Source: Lineus longissimus
Taxonomy: Eukaryota; Nemertea; Pilidiophora; Heteronemertea; Lineidae
NCBI RefSeq assembly: GCF_910592395.1
Contig: NC_088317.1
Location: 9,794,001 to 9,858,000, forward strand
DNA: 64,000 nucleotides
Direction of reading: 5' to 3'
Shown in pieces: positions 12,001 to 19,859 of this stretch (the stretch's first letter is position 1; every line of letters begins with the position of its first letter). The notes below the pieces were generated by a model, which was not told the origin of the DNA, ran no database searches, and saw only the letters and a list, made by a program, of their open reading frames with translations. A program made the position numbers and the translations under genes.

Positions 12001-13641
12001 ATTTCGACAACTCGACTAAGAAAATACACCGCGACAGTAACCCAGGTAAGGAAGATTTAAAATAGGAGGTCACTGGAATAACGTGTGTAATGGACATTTG
12101 AGAAAATACTTGTCATAAATCGTAAATAATCATAAATCATGGATTTCACTTGAACAGACATTCCAATAACAGAAGAGAAAAGTTAGAATGGACGAACATT
12201 TTGGTGGAGTTCTTGGTTAGCATGTGATTATCTGCAATTGAGTTGAAGGGGATTTGAACCTCTGACATTGAGATTTAAGTGGTTGCATCAAAGTACTGGG
12301 GATTTAAATGCTTGCAGCATCAAAATACTGGGGTTTATTTTATCAGTGTTTAACGATATAATGCCTACCGTTAAAATCGTATTCCCCCCCCCCCCCATGC
12401 ACATCACACTGCTTTTGTATTATGGTTCATTTGCGGACCACGCATATTGCTGTTTCGTTAGTCAACTCTCCCAAAATATAGCATACTACGAACACTTTCC
12501 CATTTCTTAACCATCTTAGCATGCTAATGCAAATGATTATCCCATCTGTTTTTTCAGATACTTGGTTTGAAGCCTGGTGAACTTGAGTGGTTGGGGAATC
12601 ACCTGGGCCACACTGTAGAGGTGCACAAGGATTCGTATAGGCTACATGAATCAACGATTGAGATGGCAAAGGTGTCGAAGGTGCTGTTAGCAATTGAAAA
12701 CGGGACAGCGGGAAATTTCCAGGGGAAGTCCCTAAATGATATTCACATTGATGGTGAGTTCAGACCGGATTTTTCTTCAGTTACTTAATGACTGATGTAA
12801 TGATCAAGTTATTTTCCCCTTACAACAACAGCAACAACAACACAACTTTGAACAGACCAATGTATCGTTCAACATGTAAATATGTAAAACGTTTTATAAA
12901 TTCTACAGCTGCAACAACGCAAATGTCGATGATGCTACCACATCCACTCAAATGTCGATAATTCTGATCTAGCCATCTCTTCAAAATAATATTTGTTACA
13001 TTTCAGATATTAATATGCCAGCTCAGCATGAGAGTGACGACGACCAAGCTGGACCCAAAGGTGACGGAGAGGGGAAAAAGACACGAAAGCAAAAACCATT
13101 AAAGCCAAATAAGAAAGTTGTAAAGAGAGGTGCAGAAACTCATGAATCACCAGATACTTCGATTAACAGCAGCGACTCGAAGGCTGAGGGTGGCAAAGAG
13201 TGGCGTCACCCAAAACGTAAGAGTATAAAGACACCAACTTATAATCTAAGCGATGATGATACGCGTGATGACTCGACGATTGATGAAGATTATAAAGAAG
13301 AATCGTCTGAAACAAGCACTGACTCTGGGAATGACAGCTTAGTAGTGCCAAAACTGCCTAAAAAGGTCCTCCCAAAGCCACAGGCTCAGAAAAAGATTCC
13401 CAGTAAAAAGGTCTGGGTAAAATGGTCGAATACTGACATAGGCATAATACAAAATGCTTTTAAGCGCTGCATTCTAAATGAAAGGGTGCCACGAAAGGCT
13501 GATATTGAGAAAGTTGTTGAAAACTACCCTACCTTAAAGCAACGATCGTGGATGCAAATCAAAAGTAAGGTACAACACCTGATTAAAAATAAGATGAAGG
13601 TTACTAGCACCATTATGGAAAAGGCCAAGCAAAGATTGTGA
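1..13641 (+). CDS. Multi-exon tyrosine-recombinase-like gene with repeated 5' exons (5' end outside window)
   Basis: Predicted spliced gene. Seen: exons with AG/GT borders whose phases match through 6016-13641, giving 1513 codons ending in TGA. Order of domains, numbering from the exon at 6016: acidic linker (1-690), zinc finger C720/C723/H733/H738, a second Cys/His finger near 800-820, an acidic Asp/Glu run, a tyrosine-recombinase-like fold (about 850-1300), and a SANT/Myb-like segment near 1440-1500. Recombinase landmarks aligned by eye: R1109 in RRGGE, a Lys hairpin (K1158/K1162), R1229 in LRKY, H1255 in LGHT, Y1264. I recall the same domain order (fingers, integrase-like core with LGH..VH...Y, AKVSK..L helix, WT/SANT end) in unnamed fish and invertebrate proteins thought to come from Crypton-like transposons. 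Function is inferred: DNA binding, perhaps without catalysis because the box II His is Thr. At least seven repeated exons lie upstream. Splicing is unverified. Confidence 0.72.
632..862 (+). CDS. Repeated exon, copy 2 (231 bp, phase 1-1)
   Basis: Acceptor TTATTACAG ends at 631 and donor GTGAGT starts at 863. The exon is open in the phase-1 frame for 77 codons. The product is low-complexity: a basic start (GKKVR), SSAQG, then a Gln/Ser/Thr/Pro/Val-rich stretch ending QAKKR. No known domain is recognised. Confidence 0.65.
1370..1594 (+). CDS. Repeated exon, copy 3 (225 bp, phase 1-1)
   Basis: Acceptor CATTACAG and donor GTGAGT bound a 75-codon open exon, two codons shorter than copies 2 and 5108-5338 but otherwise near identical. 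It starts 738 bp after copy 2, and the flanking introns match too, so exon and intron were duplicated as one unit. Confidence 0.65.
2111..2347 (+). CDS. Diverged repeated exon (237 bp, phase 1-1)
   Basis: Acceptor CATTTTAG, donor GTAAGT. The phase-1 frame is open for 79 codons and keeps the family landmarks SSAQGMAQLPES and a basic KK ending. The rest has diverged, so this is an older member of the exon family. Confidence 0.55.
2605..2916 (+). CDS. Putative exon, 312 bp, phase 1-1
   Basis: Acceptor TTTTAAG at 2604 and donor GTAGGC at 2917 bound 104 open codons in the phase needed by the chain. The product is charged and contains YDVDYPTLQLLLRVRNDPQ. It is not a copy of the repeated exon and no family is recognised. 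A weaker acceptor makes it less sure than its neighbours. Confidence 0.45.
3443..3748 (+). CDS. Putative exon, 306 bp, phase 1-1
   Basis: Acceptor TTTTTAG and donor GTAAGC bound 102 open codons. The product is basic and Ser/Thr/Lys-rich, ending QLKK. The lengths and ends fit the phase 1-1 chain; similarity to the SSAQG exon is weak. Confidence 0.5.
4069..4283 (+). pseudogene. Frameshifted member of the repeated exon family
   Basis: Acceptor ATTTTAG and donor GTAAGT are intact and the start reads like the family (SSGHGRAPLPETPSG), but the length is 215 bp rather than a multiple of three. A TGA closes the frame at about 4210. The frame one base over is open from there to the donor, so one lost base explains it. 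Inclusion would break the downstream frame, so it is either skipped, dead, or a sequence error. Confidence 0.6.
4353..4430. repeat. Two tandem copies of a 40-bp unit
   Basis: The unit starting TAATGGCAGTCTCATG and ending CCGGCTTGCG occurs twice, 40 bp apart, with one base difference. It lies in the intron after the frameshifted exon. Confidence 0.8.
4557..4890. repeat. Intron minisatellite, about 30-bp unit
   Basis: About eleven imperfect copies of a unit like TCGGGTCCACACTACTCAGC followed by ATCCCATGG, some arranged in groups of about 86 bp. Single copies of the same unit sit at about 280-310, 961-992 and 5549-5580 in the other duplicated introns. Confidence 0.85.
5108..5338 (+). CDS. Repeated exon, copy 4 (231 bp, phase 1-1)
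   Basis: Acceptor CATTACAG, donor GTGAGT, 77 open codons, near identical to copy 2 in exon and in following intron. The following unit (exon at 6016) begins with the same sequence. Confidence 0.65.
6016..6900 (+). CDS. Large acidic exon beginning with a repeated-exon head
   Basis: Acceptor CATTACAG at 6015 and donor GTACAG at 6901. The first 50 or so codons match the repeated exon, then the sequence switches at about 6165 to a long Asp/Glu-rich stretch of about 245 codons (ETSLDE occurs twice). Phase 1 in and phase 1 out; it fits the next acceptor at 7072. It appears to be the ancestral first core exon, with upstream copies derived from its head or the reverse. Confidence 0.7.
7072..7271 (+). 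CDS. Exon, 200 bp (phase 1 to 0)
   Basis: Acceptor AATCACAG and donor GTGAGT. Open frame with a Leu/Pro-rich hydrophobic stretch (PDNALLHSMLLPLTPESLVL). An alternative acceptor at 7027 has the wrong phase for the preceding exon. Confidence 0.6.
7519..7830 (+). CDS. Exon, 312 bp (phase 0-0)
   Basis: Acceptor TTTAACAG, start DDHQV, 104 open codons, acidic and Ser-rich, ending TMQ before GTTAGC. The donor is weak (GTTAGC), but the next acceptor is also phase 0. Confidence 0.62.
8138..8497 (+). CDS. Acidic exon, 360 bp (phase 0-0)
   Basis: Acceptor TTTTGCAG and donor GTGAGT bound 120 open codons with runs such as DESSDDELSDDVFEEE. A second GTAAGT at 8529 would give phase 1 and not fit the next exon. 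Confidence 0.65.
8773..8907 (+). CDS. Exon, 135 bp (phase 0-0)
   Basis: Acceptor TTTTGCAG; 45 open codons, acidic then Lys-rich; donor AAA|GTAAAT. Phase 0 on both sides makes it skippable. Confidence 0.55.
9283..9487 (+). CDS. Exon, 205 bp (phase 0 to 1)
   Basis: Acceptor TTTCAAG, start DDDKQ (similar to the DDHQ start at 7519), 68 open codons, donor CATCAG|GTTGGT. Its phase-1 end fits the zinc-finger exon at 9813. Confidence 0.58.
9813..11163 (+). CDS. Core exon: zinc fingers, acidic linker, recombinase N-terminal and box I
   Basis: Acceptor TTTCTTTCAG, donor GTAAGT, 450 open codons. In order: CFYC...H....H finger with the RPYDRR and RHLEKCH signature, a second CIHC...H....C finger, a 25-residue Asp/Glu run at about 10205-10275, a helical region resembling the SAM-like N-terminal core of tyrosine recombinases, and box I FNKRRGGEV at about 11030-11055. 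The box I Arg fits the catalytic R of T-G-x-R-x-x-E. This is the most clearly recognisable exon. Confidence 0.8.
11345..11516 (+). CDS. Recombinase Lys-hairpin exon
   Basis: Acceptor CATATTTCAG, donor GTAGGT. Phase 2 in, phase 0 out. Reads LPGKRNRKVPLLLKPEW, the beta-hairpin that carries the catalytic Lys in tyrosine recombinases, and then a YFFAVPGS strand. Confidence 0.75.
11953..12045 (+). CDS. Recombinase box II exon (93 bp)
   Basis: Acceptor TATTTACAG, donor GTAAGG, 31 codons. TTRLRKYTATVTQ aligns with the H-x-L-R-H-T-x-A-T box II; the Arg is kept and the first His is Thr. Phase 0-0. Confidence 0.72.
12558..12753 (+). CDS. Recombinase C-terminal exon with LGH and catalytic Tyr
   Basis: Acceptor TTTTTTCAG, donor GTGAGT. 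Reads WLGNHLGHTVEVHKDSYRL, matching the LGH...Y end of tyrosine recombinases, followed by a MAKVSKVLLAIENG helix. Phase 0 in, phase 1 out. Confidence 0.78.
13007..13641 (+). CDS. Last exon: basic/acidic linker and SANT/Myb-like end
   Basis: Acceptor ACATTTCAG, phase 1, open to TGA at 13639-13641. A Lys-rich then Asp/Ser-rich linker precedes a segment beginning VWVKWSNTDIGIIQNAF with a downstream RSWMQIKSKVQHLIK helix, typical of the C-terminal SANT-like domain of this family. Confidence 0.75.
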
Positions 13642-13785
13642 GGGATATACTTTCAATTATGCCAAAATATTGTCTGTGGTGGTAATCCGCCTAACATGTG
13701 CTGTATCATGATTTTCACTTAAGTTCAATCCCCTTCCAAATGTTTGCTACTTTGAATGCATAAAACTAGATCGATTCCCAGTTGG
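13642..13785 (+). other. 3' flank of recombinase gene
   Basis: Likely 3' UTR. No canonical AATAAA was found before the inverted-repeat element. The sequence up to about 13695 is repeated in the decayed copy at 16660-16730. Confidence 0.4.
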
Positions 13786-13789
13786 TCTA

Positions 13790-14305
13790 TAGTCGGATGC
13801 ATAAGTAAATGTCACTGCCATTTTGGGTCACTGTGCAAAACTACTGGGCCGACTTCTTCAAAGTTTGGTTTTGAATCTAATTTCGAGACCCAAGAGGATT
13901 TTCATATTTCAGTAACCATGGTTACGAAATAATTCTTTTGTATGTATTGGTGTACATTGACGTAGTGCATTGATTTTTACATTTTCGCCTCTGTACTGCT
14001 TGTTTCTGGATGCATTTTGCAGACACATTCAGGTTAATTTTTTTTTCGTGTGTATCTTCAAAGGTGCCAAGTTTCATTTGGAACTATCCATTAAAAAAAA
14101 AATCGGGCCCGTCCAGGCCTACCCCAAAATGGCCAAGGGCTCCAAAGTTGACAATTTTTTCCTCGTGATTTGCAAATCTCTAACCTGAAAATTGTGTTGG
14201 GTCCCGAAATTATATTCAAGAAAAAACAAACTTTGAAGAAATCGGCCCAGTAGGTTTTGCACAGTGACCCGAAAGGGCAGTGACATTTACTTATGAATCC
14301 GACTA
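13790..14305. mobile_element. Inverted-repeat element (MITE), about 515 bp
   Basis: Ends TAGTCGGATGCATAAG and its near-complement CTTATGAATCCGACTA, with arms of about 110 bp that also share a GGGCCGACTTCTTCAAAGT stretch. GTTGGTCT on the left and GTTGGTAT on the right may be an 8-bp target duplication. No coding capacity. Confidence 0.75.
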
Positions 14306-14330
14306 CTGTTGGTATTTTGCCATCTTTCAG

Positions 14331-14850
14331 TCATGCCAAAGAAAGTTGCATTGTTCGTGACGGCAATCCGTCCAAACATAGTTTCTTTAAAGGCATGAAA
14401 CCGTGATAGAATTCGAGTTCTCTCGAGTGTATTGTCGACACCTTGCTCACGAGCTAGGTGGACATCCCTGAGATAGTCTAGAGTATGAACATTTTCACTG
14501 GGGTTTAATTGTTTAGTCATGCCAAAAAAAGTTGCATTGTTCGTGACGGCAATCCGTCCAAACATAGTTTCTTTAAAGGCATGAAACCGTGATAGAATTC
14601 GAGTTCTCTCGAGTATATTGTCGACACCTTGCTCACGAGCTAGGTGGACATCCCTGAGATAGTCTAGAGTATGAACATTTTCACTGGGGTTTAATCGTTT
14701 AGTCATGCCAAAGAAAGTTGTATTGTTCGTGACGGAAATCCGTCCAAACATAGTTTCTTTAAAGGCATGAAACCGTGATAGAATTCGAGTTCTCTCGAGT
14801 ATATTGTCGACACCTTGCTCATGAAACCGTGATCGAATTCGACTCATGAG
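14331..14850. repeat. 186-bp tandem repeat, about 2.8 copies
   Basis: Copies start at 14331, 14517 and 14703, exactly 186 bp apart and about 98% alike. The third is cut and rearranged near 14820. The period is a multiple of three, so the minus strand shows a 186-codon open frame of 62-residue repeats; that is probably a by-product. Confidence 0.9.
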
Positions 14851-15018
14851 CTAGGTGGACATCTCTGACGTGTATGTCTTTTCTGTAGTTATTTTCATTA
14901 TTTCTGTATGCACAGTGAACTGCATTGGTTATTGTCAGCACAAGCATATTTTCCTGGCTCTGGGGGCGGGAATGCGGGATAATTGAGAAATTTAGAGAAA
15001 TCAAACAGGTTCCAGACA

Positions 15019-15647
15019 TGGAAAATATGCTTGTGTTCAGCTTTGGTGACAACGGTGCTATTACCATTGAGCCCCCCACCATAGCTCACAATGTTTTAGT
15101 CACATCTGATAATGCAGTTCGAATGTTATTGAAAAGGAAATGTTCTCATTTTAATTTCGAACGATTTGATATGAAGGCATTTCAGTGTCTTATATCATGC
15201 CTGAATAAAGGTACTACCATTCCGATTCATGACAATTTGCTATATCTCACTGTAGAGATCATATGTTATCTTCAGTTAGAAGAGTCAATAGTTTGTGATT
15301 TAATGCCTATAATTCAAAATGGACAAATGGCGCCATATCTTAAAGTGATGCATACTCTTCTGTGCAGCAACTATTGTGACACCGTAGAAAATCTTTTCAG
15401 AAAGTGCAAGTTGCCGACATCTTTATGTAAAAGTGTTAGCCCCAGTTACCGCAACTTTAAGCAAAAGTACCGAAATGCAAAACGACACAATGAACGGTTT
15501 GTAACAAAATGTCAACCCCACTGCAAATGCAAAACATGTTCAAAGCACCAGTCTGAAAGAATGCGTCAGATGTTTTACAGTGACGAGAGCGGTTATTCTA
15601 ACCCGTATTATGGTGGTTTTGAAAGATCACCATTGCAAAATCTTTAA
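15019..15647 (+). CDS. Possible BTB-like protein or last exon
   Basis: Open frame of 209 codons from ATG 15019 (the frame is open from 14925; an acceptor-like AAACAG lies at 15009). The part AHNVLVTSDNAVRMLL followed by FDMKAFQCLISCLNKG and LLYLTVEIICYLQLEESI resembles the order of helices in BTB/POZ domains, but the usual D and H landmarks are weak. The C-terminal half is basic and Cys-rich (CQPHCKCKTCSKH), perhaps metal-binding. Could instead be an unrelated orphan. No polyadenylation signal seen close by. Confidence 0.4.
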
Positions 15648-16195
15648 TTCTAAATATGTTTGTGTCAGAGTGTAAGATATTTTGGCAATATATATCATAT
15701 AACAGTGTATTCAATGTTAGCGGACATTTCCAAAACAATGTATTATAATGGGCTCCAGGAAAGAAATCAACTGCTCTCTCACTGTTTGCATTTTACATGA
15801 AATTGCCTTTTTGATTAGGAGATGACTATTATTTTTTGAATTGATTTAATACTTTTTTAAAGCTAGATGAAATTAGTATCTACATTTTGAAATAGGGTGC
15901 CAGGCTAATTATAATCATCATCATCGAGAAGCATCATGGTTCTTCTGGACCATTGACCAGAAAATGTATCCTTTGTTTTAGCTGAGTAATACTCAGCGCT
16001 ACATATGCATGCGTTATATTACATTCTGAAGTTTGGTGTATCATTAGACACGGTTATTCTTTGAACGACATTTATTCTAAAACACTTTTTTTATAAAGCG
16101 GGTTTTCACCTCCCACAAAATCCTGTCATTCAATGGATTAATTAGATGGATTAATTAGAATTTTTAATGGGGTTTTCTAGACACAAAATCCTGTC

Positions 16196-16735
16196 AGCAA
16201 AGTGTGGCTATGAGTGGCATCAGCCAAAACCCAAAAGGTAAGAGTATAAAGACACCAACTTACAGTCTAAGCGATGATACGCGTAAAGACTCGGTGGTTG
16301 ATGAGGATTATAAAGAAGATTCTTCTGAGACAAGCACTGACTCTGAAAATGATAGCTTAATTAGTAGTGCCAAAACTGCCTAAAACGACCCTCCCAAAGC
16401 CACAGGCTATGAAAAAGATGCTGAGTAAAAAGGTCTGGGTCAAATGGTCGAATGCTGACATAGGCATAATAAAGAATGCTTTTATCTTTGCATTCTAAAT
16501 GAAAGGGTGCCACAAAAGGCTGATATTGAGAAAGTTGTTGAAAACTACCATACCTTAAATCAACGATCACGAATGCAAATCAAACGTAAGGTACAACATC
16601 TGATTAAAGATAAGGTGAAGGTTGTAGCACCATTATGGAAAAGGCCAAACAAAAATTGTGAGGGGTATATACTTTCAATTATGCCAAATATTGTATCTGG
16701 GTGTAATCCGCCCAACTTGTGGTTTTGAGTCGCCA
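16196..16735 (+). pseudogene. Decayed copy of recombinase last exon and 3' flank
   Basis: Matches 13195-13695: same linker, same WSN.DIGII and KADIEKVVENY region, same 3' flank. It has several small gaps and frameshifts (for example an extra TTA near 16360 and lost codons near 16480), so it cannot encode the domain. It lies about 3 kb downstream in the same orientation. Confidence 0.85.
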
Positions 16736-16887
16736 AGGTCCGTCAGCTTAGGTCTAAGTGTCTTGCCCAAGGACATAAAGAAGAAACAGCATTCTGGGCT
16801 CGTAATCTGGAGGTCGTTGTTTTGAAGTAAGAAGGGTCATTGCTAACTCTTACCTATTATTGCTAGTGTGTGTTATTTGATGATGTT

Positions 16888-17737
16888 CACTCATGGTCAA
16901 AAGTTTATGGACACCATTATTGCACCTTTTCTCAAAAACGGCTAACCTCTTGAACCCAAGTTTTCACCACTTGTGGAACAACTTCTTGGCTATCGACTGA
17001 TATCACAGTTGATATTAAGACCAATAGCATAACAAAGTTATTACATAATTTTGAGAGGCATCTTTTTTACTTCTTTGGTAATAAATTTTTCAAAACCAAA
17101 TTTAGCCTACATAATACCTTACACATTGCTAAAACTTTCTGTGAACAACTTTTGGAAAATCTCATTTCGGCTTTGAGATACATTTTCGGTATTTTAATAT
17201 TTTCGTTTTTTTTTGCAACCGTATCATTGAGAGGTCATACCCAAATACGGATTGGCACCAATTTAGCCCAGCTATCAAATCATATTGCTGAGAAAAGTCC
17301 GATACTTGGAAGTATCAAAGTTTTCGAATCATAATTTTGAGACGTTCCCTTAGTTGAAAAAAATCACCAATCATTCAGGGATGTGTACTACCAGAATATA
17401 TCGAAAAATCAGAAAAAAATCTCATCTCAAATTTTGATTACTTTTCATGATCTATCAACATGTTTTCCAAACAATTCTTCACAGCAAGTCTAATCATTGT
17501 TATCCGTATGATGCCAGAGTGCTTCGAAAAATTCATCAACAAAAAAGTGAAAAAAGATGCCTCTCAAAATTATGTAATAACTTTGTTATGCAATTGGTCA
17601 TGATATCAACTACTTGTGTGATATCATTCGATAGCCAAGAAGTTTCTCCACAAGTGGTGAAAATTTGGGTTCAAGATGATCAGCCGTTTTGAGAAAGTGT
17701 TCAATAACTGGTGTCCATAAACATTTGACCATGAGTG
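16888..17737. mobile_element. Tc1/mariner-like inverted-repeat element, 850 bp
   Basis: Termini CACTCATGGTCAAAAGTTTA and its complement at 17718-17737, with arms of about 200 bp. The AAAGTTTATGGACACC motif is typical of Tc1/mariner ends. Right flank TA, left flank TT, suggesting a worn TA duplication. No transposase frame inside. Confidence 0.75.
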
Positions 17738-17739
17738 TA

Positions 17740-19690
17740 CATCAATTGTTACCAGATATCCCAGTCGGTGAAATGAAGGAGCATAATGTGCTCACTGGAA
17801 CAAATGTTTGTTCATGGGGGCGAGTGTCAAATATGATGTCTTTTTATTGCTGTTATTGGATTAGTGATCATTTCCGTTGGGGTTTTCACTTCATGAAATC
17901 CTGTCAAGTGTATATATGATCGTTTTGTGCGTGGCTGGGGAATCATCTTCCGATCGCACTTTTGCATTAACCAGGGGGATTAATTCTACCGAAATCATTT
18001 AGAAGCCTTTCAAAGAAAAGGTCTTGTGGAGGCTTTATTATTCCGGCTTTTTTCGCTATTTAGTGTATTGTATGTATGTTGCATTTTAGATGTAAAATAA
18101 TAGATATAATGCATTTTAGATGTCAAATAATGGTCACATTGAGGCACAAGACCATGAGAAGCTTTTCGGTTCATATTGAAAAGAGTAACATGTAACAGTC
18201 TGAATAGGGCCACTAGACATGGAGGTAACACAGGGTTCATTGTAGAAATTTATATGTTAGGCAGGGTATATCATAATGCATGGGAAATCATTTGTTAATA
18301 AATGTAACGAGGATTTGTAGATTAATAAACGCAATCAGTTATTAAAAAAAAACACTTCCTTCTGATTTCATTTTTAGTAAAGACACTGGGTCAGTTCTAG
18401 TCATGATTTTTAACTGCTCAACTATTATTTTATACTGTATTCTGGAGCAAGAGCTGCTTGTACAACAGTCAACAGTTGAGAACAGTGAAAAGGAGATACG
18501 TGTTGAAACTGCTGGCCTTTCCGAGGATTTCAATCAAGCCTCCTCTTTGCATCCCACTACGATTTCTACGCTAAGGGCGTTTGTTGTTGGCCATAGTAGG
18601 ACGCGTAACACACATGCCAGCACGATGGGGCCAGATGGTACTGATCCTATCTCGCTATCTCCTCTCCTGTCCGTCAGCTGTTAAGGAGTATGCGTCCACC
18701 AGAACTCTAGGGCCTAAGGGCGTCGATCTTGATAATCGAATTAAAGATATCCGACAGGGCATCGGAATCATAATCAGGAATCCCCACCCCATCCCCGACA
18801 GATTATGCTGCCTACGGTAGTCATTTGATGTAGCTCCTACGTAACGGTGTCTATTTCAAGTAGGTCTATGCATGTATGTAAACAGAGAGGGACAGACTGT
18901 CGGAGAGGCAGGAAGCCACGTTGTCTGGATTCAGTGTTGAATCATCGTCCTGGGTTAGCGAGTTCATTTCCTCATGAAAGAGTTCAATTTCATTTCCTGC
19001 GAAGGAGAGAATGTGTACTGAAATATCCTATGAGGAAAGAATTTTTTCTTTGCTTTAGAATCACCGAGAAAACGCCTGGTCTGTGAATGTTGTCCAGATC
19101 CCTGCTGGTCTTCGGCCCTGTAGAAACTTGATGGTAGCAAGGTTTAAAACCTTGGCTTTTCTAAGATACAAAGACACGAGTATCGCCACCAGCCGGCTTG
19201 ATGTGAATCTGAGACCCGGTTGGTGGTGCGTATTTGTCTAATCAACTGTCTTGGGAAGTGGCAAGAATGCTTGGCTAATTTTCGGGAAAAAAGCAAAACT
19301 GTCCTTCCCACCGGTGTATGCGGAAAGAATTACAATAAGCAGACCACAACCCAGCGCCACAGCCTGAATGTCCAACGACTTGGCACTCATGCAGCCCTTG
19401 CATGGTGACAGAACGCTTCAGGTTATTTCATAGTCAAGTGAATTTCCAGATTCACATCACATGACCATGAGACATTGTCACAAAAAAGTAACTGGAAATT
19501 GGGCATGCTCCGTCATTTCTCGACCCGAAATATAAGTTTGATTTTTGACGCGTGTCACCGCGTTTGAACGCCAGTAAACGGATGGCGGCGCGCCTGACTT
19601 GGCGTCAGTGGCGGGTCTTTTGCAAATCAGCTTGCGTCTTGACAGCCCAGAGTAGCGGAAGAGACGCTACTGATCTGAACATGAGGTGTG
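17740..19690. other. No gene recognised
   Basis: AT-rich sequence with a short duplication of TGCATTTTAGATGT at 18081 and 18108. The short open frames here lack domains, splice partners and codon bias I could recognise. Confidence 0.4.
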
Positions 19691-19696
19691 CTCTTA

Positions 19697-19855
19697 CCGG
19701 TGTGATAGAATCAAATGCCCTCCCTTTTCTGATGCCCGCCTGTATTGTTCGTCTTCGGATTAAGGGTCTTGGTCTCTTTAGAGTCCTATTGAACGGTGCC
19801 GTGTTCTATTGTTGAGGGCATTTAATATCAGGGGGCATCAGATTCTATTACACCG
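19697..19855. repeat. Short inverted repeat
   Basis: ACCGGTGTGATAGAATC at 19696-19712 pairs with GATTCTATTACACCGG near 19840-19855, and the ATGCCCTC parts also pair. Possibly a short foldback element in a GC-richer region. Confidence 0.6.
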
Positions 19856-19859
19856 GGAT

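Noticed and set aside
12240-12270. tRNA-like GGGGATTTGAACCTCTGAC
   Set aside because: Only a B-box-like match; no A box or stems, and inside an intron.
14287-14847. 186-codon minus-strand open frame
   Set aside because: Read-through of the 186-bp tandem repeat; no start context, splice sites or family.
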